Shown piece by piece: positions 1-10,047 of a stretch of 61,916 bases of DNA. Both the position numbers and the translations under genes were made by a program. Each line of letters starts with the position of its first letter. Position 1 is the first letter of the stretch. The DNA comes from Salinivibrio costicola subsp. costicola ATCC 33508 = LMG 11651. GTDB lineage: Bacteria; Pseudomonadota; Gammaproteobacteria; Enterobacterales; Vibrionaceae. Location of the stretch: contig AQOF01000003.1 in the NCBI GenBank assembly GCA_000565345.1, positions 67 through 61,982 on the forward strand, in the 5' to 3' direction. The notes beneath the pieces are model-generated. The model was not told the DNA's origin, did no database searches, and worked only from the letters and a program-made list of their open reading frames with translations.

Positions 1-357
1 CACCAACACCCGTTCGTCGACGAAAAACTCTAAGCCACAGAAATAGGCCTTATTGGTCAAATACGCGACCGGCGTTTTATCGTTAATACGCGCAATCACA
101 CGCTCAACAATACGATGCTTTTCACTGGTTGTTAGGCGAGAAAAACGGGTTTCAGACGGGACATCAATAGGAAGATATAAGGTCGGGAGTACCAGCTGAA
201 CCGCTTCATCCCAAGCATTGTCAGTGCCATGGCCGTAAAATAACCCTGCCGCATTGAAACGACTGACTGTCCAGCGCAGCATGTCTTGCAGCGTATGTAA
301 CTCACTGACCACTTCTTCAGTAAAAATCGTATCCACATTGGCCTCCATCGGCTTCAT
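1..357 (-). CDS. prmB: Ribosomal protein L3 glutamine methyltransferase, N-terminal part (cut by window edge)
   Basis: First 119 codons only; the frame is open to base 1, so the catalytic Rossmann domain and its NPPY motif lie outside. The visible part is the helical N-terminal substrate-recognition domain of PrmB, recognised from [11 protein letters not shown], the [14 protein letters not shown] stretch and [14 protein letters not shown]. The family methylates the conserved Gln of ribosomal protein L3. The ATG at 357 is used; a second in-frame ATG at 348 is possible. It is divergent from smrB across about 100 bp, the usual gammaproteobacterial arrangement. Confidence 0.93.
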   Translation of the reverse strand, partial: MKPMEANVDTIFTEEVVSELHTLQDMLRWTVSRFNAAGLFYGHGTDNAWDEAVQLVLPTLYLPIDVPSETRFSRLTTSEKHRIVERVIARINDKTPVAYLTNKAYFCGLEFFVDERVLV

Positions 358-457
358 GCAATTTGGGGTCGCCCTTTGACGCTAGGTCAGTACAATAAGC
401 AGCATTTTGAGCTGGCTGATTGTACAATGAGCCTATTACCTCGGAGACAGTTTTTTT

Positions 458-987
458 ATGAGCAAAAAACCATCGATGACGGAAGAGGAGTTAGCACTAT
501 TCCGTGATGCCGTCAAAGGCGCAAAAAAGTTGGAGCAGGATACCATAAACCCGCCACAACGCCAGATGAGCAAACCACGTAAACAACGCCAGTTTGAGCG
601 GCAAAGTAGCGACCATGCCTTTTATTTCTCCGATCAGTTTGAGCCACTTTTAACGGAGTCAGGCCCATGCACTATGCGCGGCAAGACGTCTCTAAGTACG
701 AAGTCAAACGGCTTCGTCGTGGCGTCTATGTGCCCGATATCTATTTAGATTTACATGGCATGACCCAAACCGAGGCAAAGCGAGAGCTCGGGGCGATGCT
801 CGCCGAGTGCGTCAAAGAGGGGACCGGCTGTGCCAGCGTGATGCACGGTATTGGTAAAGGCATCCTCAAAGAAAAAATCCCCCTCTGGCTCGCCCAGCAT
901 CCCAGCGTGATGGCGTTTCATCAAGCGCCACGCGAGTTTGGTGGCGATGCTGCCCTCTTGGTATTAATCGAAGTGCCTGAGCGTTAG
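458..987 (+). CDS. smrB: Ribosome rescue endonuclease SmrB, with an apparent frameshift
   Basis: Smr-domain nuclease; the E. coli family member cleaves mRNA between collided ribosomes. The gene lies in two overlapping frames. The first 70 codons (N-terminal ribosome-binding region, with [13 protein letters not shown]) are in frame with the ATG at 458, which has a GGAG at 443-446. The Smr domain (LDLHG motif, then [10 protein letters not shown] and WLAQHP) is in the frame entered at 667. One C added to the CCC at 664-666 joins them into about 176 residues, near the family length of about 180. Likely a homopolymer sequencing error rather than a dead gene. The stop overlaps the sixA stop by about 3 bp on the opposite strand. 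Confidence 0.93.
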
Positions 988-1469
988 CGTCCGAGCTGAC
1001 GTGGCGACATCAGGGTAGCCAGTGACGCCTGTTGCGTCGCTGTGTCAACGTCAATGATCGCCATTGCCGAGGTGGCAAACATTGGCGGTTGGCCCTCTTT
1101 TACCCATTCATTGGTCAAGTAGCCAACCAGCGGCAAATGTGAGATCAACAAAATCACACCGGGATTATCTACTTCTATCATCGCGCTTAGATACGTATGG
1201 ACCTGATCGCTGTTTCCATACGGCGTAATACCCTTTTCAGTGAGTACTTCGCCAGCGGCAGGCAATAGAGGCGCACATGCTTGCCATGTCTGTTGCGCGC
1301 GTAAATACGGACTGACGAGTACTTTATCAATGGCCTGCCCGTTAAGCTGCTGCTGGAGCCAGGTTGCCATTTGTTGGCTTTGTTGCTCGCCATGCGCGGT
1401 TAATCCGCGTTCACTATCACTGGCCGCGAAAGCTTGTGCTTCGCCATGACGCATTATGATCAATTTCAT
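984..1469 (-). CDS. sixA: Phosphohistidine phosphatase SixA
   Basis: Histidine-phosphatase-fold protein of 161 residues, the same length as E. coli SixA. The catalytic RHG is at the extreme N-terminus ([10 protein letters not shown]) and the second active-site His is in [12 protein letters not shown]. SixA removes phosphate from His of phosphotransfer proteins (ArcB HPt, NPr). The start was set at the ATG at 1469; an upstream in-frame extension of 16 residues has no conserved content. It converges on smrB with overlapping stop codons. Confidence 0.93.
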   Translation of the reverse strand: MKLIIMRHGEAQAFAASDSERGLTAHGEQQSQQMATWLQQQLNGQAIDKVLVSPYLRAQQTWQACAPLLPAAGEVLTEKGITPYGNSDQVHTYLSAMIEVDNPGVILLISHLPLVGYLTNEWVKEGQPPMFATSAMAIIDVDTATQQASLATLMSPRQLGR

Positions 1470-1605
1470 CGCGTTAATACCCACACTTCTATACTGAGAT
1501 TTGCTGCATGCTACCAAGGTAAAACACCAAAGACCAAATAAGTGGTTTGCGACTCTGGTCAGTGGTAGTCATACTTAACCTTAACTTATTTACTTTAAAA
1601 GTGAG

Positions 1606-4389
1606 TTGCTTGTGTACGTCAGCCCAAACGACAACAAACACTACCGTTATATCACGCTGCCTAATGCATTGCGTGTTTTACTGATCAACGATCCACAGGC
1701 GCATCGCAGCGCCGCGGCCTTGTCGGTCAATGTGGGACACTTTCATGATCCGGTAGACCGACAAGGGCTCGCTCACTTTCTCGAGCACATGCTATTTTTA
1801 GGCACTGAGTCTTACCCAGTGATTGGCGATTTTCAGCGATTTATCAGCCAACATGGTGGCCATAACAACGCCTGGACGGGGACAGAAAATACCACCTTCT
1901 TTTTCGATATTCGTCCCAATCAGTTCGCCCCCGCCTTAGATCGCTTCAGCGCTTTCTTTATTTCACCGCGTTTCGACGCAGATGCCGTGGATAAAGAACG
2001 TCAATCAGTTGACGCTGAATATCGCATGAAGCTCAATGATGATGTGCGACGTATCTATCAAGTTCACAAAGAAACCATTAATCCTCAGCATCCGTTTGCC
2101 AAATTCTCCGTCGGTAGTGTAGAAACATTGGCTGACCGTCCGGATCAATCAGTGCGCGATGATTTGATCGCATTTTATCACGCCAATTACAGCGCGAATT
2201 TGATGACGGTTGCGCTCACCGGACCACAATCGCTCGATGACCTTGAGGCGCTGGCCCAGCAATATTTTGCCGCGATTGCTAATCATGATTATCCCGTGCT
2301 TACCGTTGACGCACCGCTAGTGACCAAGGCCGAGCGCCATCAATGGGTCACCATTGCGCCGCTTAAAGAGGTGCGCAAACTCACCCTCGCTTTCTCCGTG
2401 CCAGAAAGCCCTGATCAATACCGTACCAAGCCTTTATCTTACATTGCCCATCTGCTCGGTTATGAAGGCCCGGGTAGCCTGATGTCATTATTAAAAAATA
2501 AAGGCTATATCAACACACTCTCAGCAGGCGGCGGGATCAGTGGGCGAGACTTTCGCGAGTTTACACTTGGCTTTGCGCTCACCGAATTGGGCTTAAGCCA
2601 CATCGACGATATCATCACCCATGTTTTTGAAGCGATCGCATTGATTCGACAGAACGGTGTCCAAGCTTGGCGCTATCAGGAAAAGCGGCAAGTGCAAGAG
2701 TTAGCTTTTCACTATCAAGACGCACTTCGTCCTATTGATACCGTGAGTCAGTTGGTCATGAATATGCACCATTACGCACCAACCGATCTCTTGTATGGGG
2801 ATTATATGATGGCCGGCTTCGATCACACTCAAATTCAAACCATGTTGCAGCATATGAGCGTCGATAACGTTCGAGTGATGCTGGTAGCAAAAGGCTTTAG
2901 CCATGATCAGCAAGCAGACTGGTATCAAACGCCTTATTCCATCAAACGGTTTTCTGCTAAGCAAATCGCACAATGGAAAACAGACTCGATATCGCCAGCG
3001 CTCGCCCTACCGGATCCAAACCCCTACATTGCCGATGCACTGCACCCGCTCCCCGTTGAGCCCGACCAAAGTGACACCCCGCACTTAATCGAGACGTTGC
3101 CAGGCTTTCGTCTCTGGCATGGCCAAGAGCCACACTTCCGCGTGCCGAAAGGGCATGTCTATATTGCCATTGATAGCCCACATGCGGTCGCGACGGTTAA
3201 AAATATTGTCATGACCCGGCTTAGCGTTGAGATGTTATTAGAAGCATTGAATGAGCAAACGTATCAGGCCGAAATTGCGGGCATGAATTACAATTTGTAT
3301 GCGCACCAAGGCGGCGTGACCTTAACCCTCAGTGGCTTTAACGATAAGCAACCTTTATTACTCAAGCTGATTTTACAACGATTTTCTCAGCGCAGTTTTA
3401 ATCCCGAACGCTTTGAAACGATTAAAGCGCAGCTAAAACGAAGCTGGGAAAATGCCGAGAAGAATAAACCACTCAGTCAACTATACAACAGCATGACTGG
3501 CTTACTACAACCCAATAACCCACCGTATCATGCCCTTTTAAGCGCTTTAGAGATGGTGACATTGCGCGATCTACCTGAGTTTGTCGAGGCCATGCTCGCC
3601 ACCCTCCATGTCGATATGTTTGTCTATGGCAATTGGCACCTTAACCATACGCAAGCACTGGCCAACACCGTGAAAGATGCGCTACGCGTAGAAGGGCAAG
3701 CCTATCAAGAATCGGTGCGACCGCTGACCTTGCTCGACGGTGTGGGCACCGTCAGTTATGAGCGCACTCTTGGACACGCAGAGTCCGCGCTCTTGGTGTA
3801 TTATCAAAGCGCATCTACCGACCCGGAGGCGGTGGCGACCTATACCCTCGCGAACCATCTCATGTCGTCCGCTTTTTTTAACGAATTACGGACTAAACAA
3901 CAACTTGGTTATATGGTTGGCGCGAACAATTTACCCCTCAATCGTCACCCTGGATTGATTTTTTACGTGCAATCGCCGTTGGCAGGCCCTGAGTTATTAA
4001 TGGGGGCGATTGACGATTTTTTGAATGCGTTTTTTATGGTGCTCTTGGAGATGAGCGAATCGCGTTGGCAGAGCAGCAAACAGAGCCTACTCGCCCAGGT
4101 GCGAGAGCCAGATAATAATTTACGCGCGCGTGCGCAACGTTACTGGATCAGTATTGGCAACAAAGATTATCACTATCAACGTCGCGAGCAAGTGGCCGAC
4201 GCCATGGCTGAGCTCACACGCGCTGATATGGTACGCTTTGTGGTCAATACCTTAAAACCAAGAACCGCCGATAGACTTGTGATGCACAGCTGTGGCATTG
4301 ACCACCAAGACGATGCCACCTTAGACGGCGCTCACCCTATTATCGATATTGAGGCTTTCCGTGCACAGTGTCGGCGCAGTGAAGACTAA
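1606..4389 (+). CDS. M16-family zinc metalloprotease (insulinase/pitrilysin type)
   Basis: About 927 residues, the length of protease III/IDE-type single-chain M16A proteases with two active-site-like halves. The inverted zinc site HFLEH is at residues 57-61 and the third ligand Glu is about residue 138, inside VDAEYRMKLND, giving the family spacing. A later RTKQQLGYMV is the substrate-anchoring motif of the C-terminal half. No clear signal peptide is seen, so a cytoplasmic peptide-degrading role is inferred. The start is non-ATG: TTG at 1606 or GTG at 1612, just before YVSPNDNK; an upstream stop at 1582-1584 excludes a longer form. It ends at a strong bidirectional terminator shared with fadJ. 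Confidence 0.9.
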   Translation: MLVYVSPNDNKHYRYITLPNALRVLLINDPQAHRSAAALSVNVGHFHDPVDRQGLAHFLEHMLFLGTESYPVIGDFQRFISQHGGHNNAWTGTENTTFFFDIRPNQFAPALDRFSAFFISPRFDADAVDKERQSVDAEYRMKLNDDVRRIYQVHKETINPQHPFAKFSVGSVETLADRPDQSVRDDLIAFYHANYSANLMTVALTGPQSLDDLEALAQQYFAAIANHDYPVLTVDAPLVTKAERHQWVTIAPLKEVRKLTLAFSVPESPDQYRTKPLSYIAHLLGYEGPGSLMSLLKNKGYINTLSAGGGISGRDFREFTLGFALTELGLSHIDDIITHVFEAIALIRQNGVQAWRYQEKRQVQELAFHYQDALRPIDTVSQLVMNMHHYAPTDLLYGDYMMAGFDHTQIQTMLQHMSVDNVRVMLVAKGFSHDQQADWYQTPYSIKRFSAKQIAQWKTDSISPALALPDPNPYIADALHPLPVEPDQSDTPHLIETLPGFRLWHGQEPHFRVPKGHVYIAIDSPHAVATVKNIVMTRLSVEMLLEALNEQTYQAEIAGMNYNLYAHQGGVTLTLSGFNDKQPLLLKLILQRFSQRSFNPERFETIKAQLKRSWENAEKNKPLSQLYNSMTGLLQPNNPPYHALLSALEMVTLRDLPEFVEAMLATLHVDMFVYGNWHLNHTQALANTVKDALRVEGQAYQESVRPLTLLDGVGTVSYERTLGHAESALLVYYQSASTDPEAVATYTLANHLMSSAFFNELRTKQQLGYMVGANNLPLNRHPGLIFYVQSPLAGPELLMGAIDDFLNAFFMVLLEMSESRWQSSKQSLLAQVREPDNNLRARAQRYWISIGNKDYHYQRREQVADAMAELTRADMVRFVVNTLKPRTADRLVMHSCGIDHQDDATLDGAHPIIDIEAFRAQCRRSED

Positions 4390-4403
4390 CCTACCGTTAA
4401 AAT

Positions 4404-4442
4404 ATAAAAAAACAGGGCCGCGCTTTGTGGCCCTGTTTTTTT
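4404..4442. terminator. Bidirectional rho-independent terminator between the M16 protease gene and fadJ
   Basis: A perfect 9-bp stem, AACAGGGCC (4411-4419) with GGCCCTGTT (4429-4437), has a 9-nt loop, an A-run before and a T-run after. It can stop transcription from both converging genes. Confidence 0.93.
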
Positions 4443-4474
4443 GCTTGGCGCTCGCTCTTTTTTAAGCGACGCGC

Positions 4475-6613
4475 TTATTCGGTATCGGGATAGAAGACAT
4501 CGCCTTCTTTCGCCATTGCCAACAGGCGTTCACAAGGCGCAAACCGTTCACCGTAACGATTTTGATGCGCTTGGAGCAAGCTCACCACACGTTCGATACC
4601 AATATGATCCATGTAGCGGAACGGTCCGCCCAAAAATGGCGGGAAGCCAATGCCAAAGATTGCACCAATATCGCCATCTCGTGCCGAGTGAATGACGCCC
4701 TCGTCGAGGCAACGTGCCGCCTCATTCAGCATCATTAGCGCGCAACGCTGGGCCACTTCATGACCCGATAAACTCGCATTGAGTTTAATATTCAATAAGC
4801 TATAGATCTTTTTATCAACCTGCTTACCTTTGCTGCCTTTTTTACTGGCATCGTAGCGATAAAAGCCTTTACCGGTTTTACGCCCTTTACGGTCATCATT
4901 TAACAGCACATCAAAGACATCTGGCGCTTCAAAGCGCTTACCCAGCTCCTGGGTGAGAATTGGCGCAATTTTAGCCCCAATATCAATACCCACTTCGTCA
5001 AGCAACGTAATAGGACCGACCGGGAAACCAAAGTCGAGCAATGCATTATCGATATGTTCAATCGTTTCGCCAGCCAATAACACACGCGCCGCCTCGTTCA
5101 TATACGGGGCAAGAATCCGGTTCACATAGAATCCAGCGCTACTCCCCCACCACAATCGGTGTTTTCCCCTGTTTGCGAGCAAGCTCGACCACGGTAGATA
5201 TCGTCTTATCACTGGTCCCTTGGTGTGGAATTACCTCGACTAAAGGCATTTTTTCCACCGGCTGAAGTAATGCAAGCCAACAACCTTCTCTGGCCGCTGG
5301 CTGCCTTCGGCAATTTGGTGGATAGGCAATGAAGAGGTATTGGTGGCAAAAATAGCGTCTTTACTTGTTATCGACTCCATCTCTTGCACCATGCGGTGTT
5401 TTAGCGATAAATCTTCAAACACCGCTTCAACCACCACGTCAGCATTCGACAAGGTCGTGGCTTGTGTGTCACCAGACAGTTGCATCATGGTCGCTTGCAA
5501 CTCAGCTTTACTGATTTGCTTGCGCTTCCGCTTTTTGTTGAGCAACGCGTAACTGTAGCGAAGCGCGTTTAAAATGCCGTCTTCACTGACATCTTTCACT
5601 CGCACGGGGTAACCGGCTTTGGCAACGGAGACATGGGCGATGCCCGCCCCCATCAAGCCACCACCGAGAACACCGACTCGTTCAACCTGACCTGGCTCGG
5701 CGTCCGCGCCATTTTCTTTTTTCATCGCGGTCGTTGCAAAGAAGAGACTGCGTAATGACTTTGATTCAGGCGTCATCACCAGCTCGCCAAACTGTCGAGC
5801 TTCTTCCGCGAAACCTGTTTTTAGTCCTTTATCTAGGCCTTTTTTGACCACCGCTAAGATAGCATCCGCTGCCGGATAATTACCCCGCGTTTTGGCACGC
5901 GCTTTTTTACCCGCTTGATCAAAGACGAGGTTACGCCCTACCGAATTTCCGCTTAACATCCAGCTTTGCCATGTCCGGCTGCGTTTCGGCTTGGACTTTT
6001 GCGCCAACGCTTCGGCGACATCAAGCAGAACCGTATTCGGGACACAATCATCAATCACGCCGAGTTTTTTCGCTTTCTTCGCCCGAAGCTGCTTACCGGT
6101 TAGCATCATGTCCAATGCATCCGGGACGCCTATTAAGCGCGGTAAACGCTGCGTACCGCCCGATCCGGGAAGCAGACCAAGTTGCACCTCCGGCAAGCCC
6201 AGTCGCGTTTTATCCCAATCAGTAGCAACCCGACTGTGACAGGCAAGCGCTAACTCTAAGCCACCGCCTAAACAAGGACCATGAATCGCAGCCACCACAT
6301 GAAAAGGCAGTTTTTCAATGCGTGAGAATAAGGCTTGTCCTTGTCCCGCTATCTCACTCGCTTGTTCGGCACTTTCACACGCCTCTAGCATGCGCACGTC
6401 AGCGCCTGCGACAAAGTTGTCCGGTTTGCCAGAGTGAATCACCAGTCCTTTAATCGACTGGTTGCCCTCGAGTTGATCCAGCACCGCTGAAACGCCCTCG
6501 ACAAAACTCGCTTGCAAGGTGTTCATGCTCTCGCCAGGCACATCAATGGTCAGCCAAGCAATGTGATTATCAGCAATCGTTAGCGTAAAGGCTTGCGTAT
6601 TATCGGTTGTCAT
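4475..6613 (-). CDS. fadJ: Fatty acid oxidation complex alpha subunit FadJ, with two apparent frameshifts
   Basis: Bifunctional enoyl-CoA hydratase/3-hydroxyacyl-CoA dehydrogenase. From the ATG at 6613: crotonase domain ([31 protein letters not shown]), then the NAD-binding dehydrogenase ([15 protein letters not shown]) and C-terminal domains ([30 protein letters not shown]). Two compensating indels break the frame: a missing base near 5260-5261 (HYFS must run into [10 protein letters not shown]) and an extra base near 5142-5144. The 38 codons between them read as good FadJ sequence in the third frame. Corrected length is 712 residues, as in E. coli (714). The start overlaps the fadI stop (TAATG), so the pair should be co-translated. 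Confidence 0.93.
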
Positions 6614-7924
6614 TATTCTGCCTCCAAGATCATTGCAGCACCTAGCCCACCGGCCGCACACGCGGTATTAAGCGCTAATCCTCCACCACGACGTTTAAGC
6701 TCACGCAGTGTTTGAGTAATCATGCGCGCGCCTGTAGCGGCAAAGGGGTGGCCGTAAGCAAGCGAGCCGCCCAGCACGTTGAATTTGTCCATATCAATTT
6801 CACCGATGGCGCGATCACGATTGAGGTGCTCACGGGCAAAGGTATCAGAGGCAAACATTTTCACATTCGATAGGGTTTGCGCGGCAAACGCTTCGTGCAT
6901 ATCAATTAAGGTGAGATCCGCCAACGTGATCCCCGCGCGGTCTAACGCCATCGGGGTCGCATACGAAGGGCCCATCAACATATCTTTTTGTACGCCAATC
7001 GCCGAAAACGCGTAGGAGCGTATATAGCCTAAGACCTCGAGTCCAAGCGCTTTAGCACGGCTTTCTGGCATCATTAGTACTGCCGCCGCACCATCAGTGA
7101 GCGGCGTACTGTTTGCCGCGGTCACAGAGCCATGTTTACGGTCAAATGCAGGGCGTAATTTGGCATAATCTTCCAGGGTGGAATGGGGACGCAAGTTATT
7201 ATCTTGTCCAATCCACGCTTTGTATGGTTCAGGGTACGCCGTCATGACTTCATCACTGAGCAAGCCTTCATCCCACGCTTTACTGGCAAGCTGATGAGAA
7301 CGAAGTGCGAGTGCGTCTTGATCGCCCCGTGAAATTTGATGTGACTTCGCCATTTGCTCAGCGGTCTGCCCCATGCTGAGGCCGGTTGAGTATTCGGCGA
7401 CGGCCGGTGGTACAGGGGCTAAATCTTTAACCGATAGCTTACTGAGCAGCTTTAAGCGCTTACTCATGGTTTTCGCTTTGCTTAAATCTAACAAGGTACG
7501 GGCGAGCTTTTTGCTTACGCCAATCGGCAAGACCGATGACGAATCCGCGCCCCCGGCAATTCCCACTTGGATATTGCCTGCAATCATGCTTTCAGCCACA
7601 TTGGCGACGGCTTGAAAGCTGGTCGCACAGGCACGGGTGACACTGTAGGCATCGGTGTGAATGTCCATCCCCGTACCCAATACAATTTCTCGCGCAATGT
7701 TGGGGGCTTCAGGCATTTGTACTACCTGCCCAAACACCACTTGATCAATTGTCTTTTGGGGAAATACTGCTGCGGTTCAGCAGTTCTTGTACCACCATTT
7801 TGCCCAAATCAACCGCTGGCACATCAGTGAAAGCGGTTGATTGGCGCGCAAATGGCGTACGCAGCCCAGACACAATGGCAATACGATCACCATTGCCGGT
7901 TTTAAGATGTTGCTGAGACGTCAT
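6613..7924 (-). CDS. fadI: 3-ketoacyl-CoA thiolase FadI, with an apparent frameshift
   Basis: Thiolase (beta) subunit of the FadIJ complex, releasing acetyl-CoA in the last step of beta-oxidation. The nucleophile Cys lies in [11 protein letters not shown]; the C-terminal active-site blocks GHPFAATG and [12 protein letters not shown] are present. The N-terminal 60 codons ([16 protein letters not shown]) are one frame off from the rest: an extra T at 7749-7750 makes a premature stop after SISPKDN, where [10 protein letters not shown] is expected. Corrected length is 436 residues, exactly that of E. coli FadI. The ATG at 7924 has AAGGAG five bases upstream; an adjacent GTG at 7927 is less well placed. 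A FadR-type operator lies about 20 bp upstream. Confidence 0.93.
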
Positions 7925-7943
7925 CACTGCTCCTTAGGATGTT

Positions 7944-7963
7944 CTACAGGTCTGACCAGGATT
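7944..7963 (-). promoter_or_regulatory. FadR-type operator upstream of fadIJ
   Basis: The minus strand reads CCTGGTCAGACCTGTA at about 7945-7960, very close to the FadR consensus I recall for E. coli (CTGGTCCGACCTGTT). It lies 20-35 bp before the fadI ATG, where binding would block the promoter. Repression by FadR, relieved by long-chain acyl-CoA, is inferred. Confidence 0.75.
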
Positions 7964-8092
7964 GTAACCAAATTGTTACTAGCTTAAAACACCCGTTTTA
8001 ATTGATTGGTAAGATTGCCAACAAGCGCACAGTTCCGTGTACCCTGTACCGAGAGTGATTTAATAACAGCAGATTGAAAAGAAACTACGGCA

Positions 8093-8127
8093 TAAAAAAA
8101 AGGGGCTACACGCTAGCGTGAGCCCCA
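8093..8127 (-). terminator. Minus-strand intrinsic terminator in the fadI-fadL interval
   Basis: The outer stem GGGGCT/AGCCCC encloses CACGCTAGCGTG, itself a palindrome, with one bulged base. On the minus strand it is followed by seven T. No minus-strand gene ends here: fadI starts 170 bp further on and fadL is on the other strand. The terminator therefore implies a short unannotated minus-strand transcript. Confidence 0.7.
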
Positions 8128-8200
8128 AAAAAGATTGGAAAGCAAAACGATAATCTGGGAAGTGTGCAGTGCTTTTCCCGCACCCAGATCCGAACAGAAA
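8095..8200 (-). ncRNA. Candidate small RNA ending at the orphan terminator
   Basis: On the minus strand, an imperfect hairpin (ATCTGGG paired with CCCAGAT, with an inner GTGC/GCAC) is followed by a T-rich single-stranded run, then the strong terminator hairpin and U-tail. This is the layout of an Hfq-dependent small RNA. The 5' end and promoter were not located and no known RNA family was recognised. Confidence 0.3.
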
Positions 8201-8625
8201 GTCATATCATTCAAAAAGGAAACGCCGTTCACTCAACCTCACGAGTGTCGACACATGGCCGATAACGACAGGGTTAACTTTACCGATTTGCAGGGATTCA
8301 ATATTGAAACAGATCAAACTTGTGCCGATTTTTCACCTAAGCTGAAATTAAATGACAAATCACTCGGTCTATAGACGGACGCATCGATAAAAAAGGTTCA
8401 TCCTGCATGACTCGACGCCAACCCGACCCCCTCTCTTTCGTTACAGCTGTTCGCTGAGTTTCCTTTCACCTGATGCGAATCCCATCAATTTATTAGATTA
8501 TTCAACTAAAAAATAAAAAATTACAAATTATTATTTTATTTTAATCCATTTTGGCAGCGCTAAATTGATTTTCGCGCACGAGCTTTTACTCTAGGCCTCC
8601 CTTTAAACCGCGAACAAGTAAGCAG

Positions 8626-9937
8626 ATGAAAAATAATAAGATCGTTTATCTCGCCGTTGCCACCGCACTCGCTCGCTTTCCACCACCGCCCACAGCGCGG
8701 GTTTTCAGTTAGCAGAAACCTCAGCAACCGGCCTTGGCCGTGCCTTTGCCGGTGAAGCCGCAATGGCCGATAACGCCAGTGCGCAATTTCGCAACCCTGC
8801 CCTGCTCAGCTATTTGGCGGACACCCAGGTATCAGCGGATGGCATCTACGTGAATCCCAATGTCGATATTGATGGACAAAACTCTTCAACTGGCCCCACA
8901 TCAACCGATGATGTCGCCCATGATGCCGTGATCCCTAACTTTTACTTTTCGCATCAACTCGACGACCGCTTGACCGCCGGCATCGCGCTGGCCACCAACT
9001 TTGGCATGGAAACCGATTTAGGCAACGACTTTACCGGCACCCAGTTTGGTAACGAAGCGGCGGTCACTACTTTTGAAATCAACCAAACCTTGCCTGGAAC
9101 ACCGACCAGTTGCGTATTGGCGCCGGTATCCGTTATGTGCTGGGGGAAGGCAGTATTGGGGCGAAAACAAACACTGACGGCAGTATGGGAAAACTACCTG
9201 TAAATGAAGGAACAACCCTCAAATATATGGAAGGCGATGATCGTGCATGGGGCTGGCAATTGGGTGCCGTGTACGACATCAATGACAAGCATCGTGTCGG
9301 TTTTAATTACCGTTCCGAAGTGAACCTCACGCTGGATGGGCATGCTGAGGGGTTAACCTACAATATAAACCCCAATGGCTCAGGCTCCCCCCTCAGCAAT
9401 ACACACTACGCGGGCAGTATGGATCTTACTCTCCCCGCCACCGCCGAGCTCTCGTCGTTACATCAGCTGACTGAGCAGTGGGCGGTACACACCAGCATTA
9501 ACTGGACCGAGTGGAGCAGCTTTGACAAGTTAGAGGCAGATATTCCATCGCTGTCTAGTGACCCACAAATGGTCAAAGTCGAAAACTGGGAAGATAACTA
9601 CCGCTTTGCGATCGGCACCACGTATCAGTGGGATCAACAGCTAACACTGCGCTCAGGCATTGCCTATGACACTTCGGCAGTCAGTGATCAAAACCGTACC
9701 TTGACCATCCCAGAAACCGATCGTACCTGGTTAAGCATGGGTGCTGGCTATGAGATGACGCCACAGCTCACCCTAGACGCGGCCTTTACCTATGTCTTTG
9801 CCAAAGATGCCTCGGTAAAAGAGCCGCGTGACGGGATCACATCGGATAAAGATGGCTCTGATTTCGGCGGTGACTTTGAGGGTGAGACCACCGGTAATGT
9901 GTGGTTAGTCGGCGTACAGGCCAGCTATCGTTTTTAA
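8626..9937 (+). CDS. fadL: Outer-membrane long-chain fatty acid transporter FadL, with two apparent frameshifts
   Basis: FadL/TodX-family 14-stranded barrel that carries long-chain fatty acids across the outer membrane. From the ATG at 8626 the signal peptide begins MKNNKIVYLAVATALA. The family NPA motif (SAQFRNPALLS) follows, and the chain ends in a typical barrel terminus (VQASYRF). Two single-base losses break it: near 8673 (inside the signal peptide, restoring ALASLSTTAHSAGFQLAET) and near 9092 (TTGCC should be TTGGCC, giving INQTLAWNTDQLRIGAG). Corrected length is about 437 residues, near E. coli FadL. It works with FadIJ, encoded divergently. Confidence 0.92.
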
Positions 9938-9981
9938 GTGCTAGACCAATAAACGCTCGCCAGTCGATGGGAGTGATTAAA

Positions 9982-10014
9982 TAAAAACACCACGGTGTCG
10001 CCGTGGTGTTTTTT
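9982..10014. terminator. Bidirectional terminator between fadL and mlaA
   Basis: A perfect 10-bp stem AACACCACGG (9986-9995) / CCGTGGTGTT (10001-10010), 5-nt loop TGTCG, A-run before and T-run after. It serves fadL on plus and mlaA on minus. Confidence 0.93.
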
Positions 10015-10047
10015 GATCACGCTTGTCCTCAACGAGTTCACGTTAAC

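Larger units (their letters stand above)
7964..8625. other. Non-coding interval between fadI and fadL
   Basis: Divergent interval of about 660 bp without a convincing gene. A 79-codon plus frame at 8135-8374 has a TTG start, no ribosome site and no recognisable family. The interval holds a terminator hairpin that works only on the minus strand (8093-8127), a larger imperfect hairpin just before it (about 8153-8191), a perfect 12-bp palindrome TTCAATATTGAA at 8297-8308, and a very A+T-rich block at 8488-8550 that probably carries the fadL promoter. Confidence 0.6.

Noticed and set aside
458-987. smrB as a genuine split gene or programmed frameshift
   Set aside because: The shift site is a plain C-run without a slippery heptamer or downstream structure that I can see, and similar breaks occur in many other genes here.
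8135-8374. 79-codon plus-strand frame between fadI and fadL
   Set aside because: TTG start without a ribosome site, no recognisable domain, and it overlaps the structured region before the minus-strand terminator.
8560-8763. 67-codon minus-strand frame at the fadL start
   Set aside because: Antisense to the FadL signal peptide; no family match or ribosome site.
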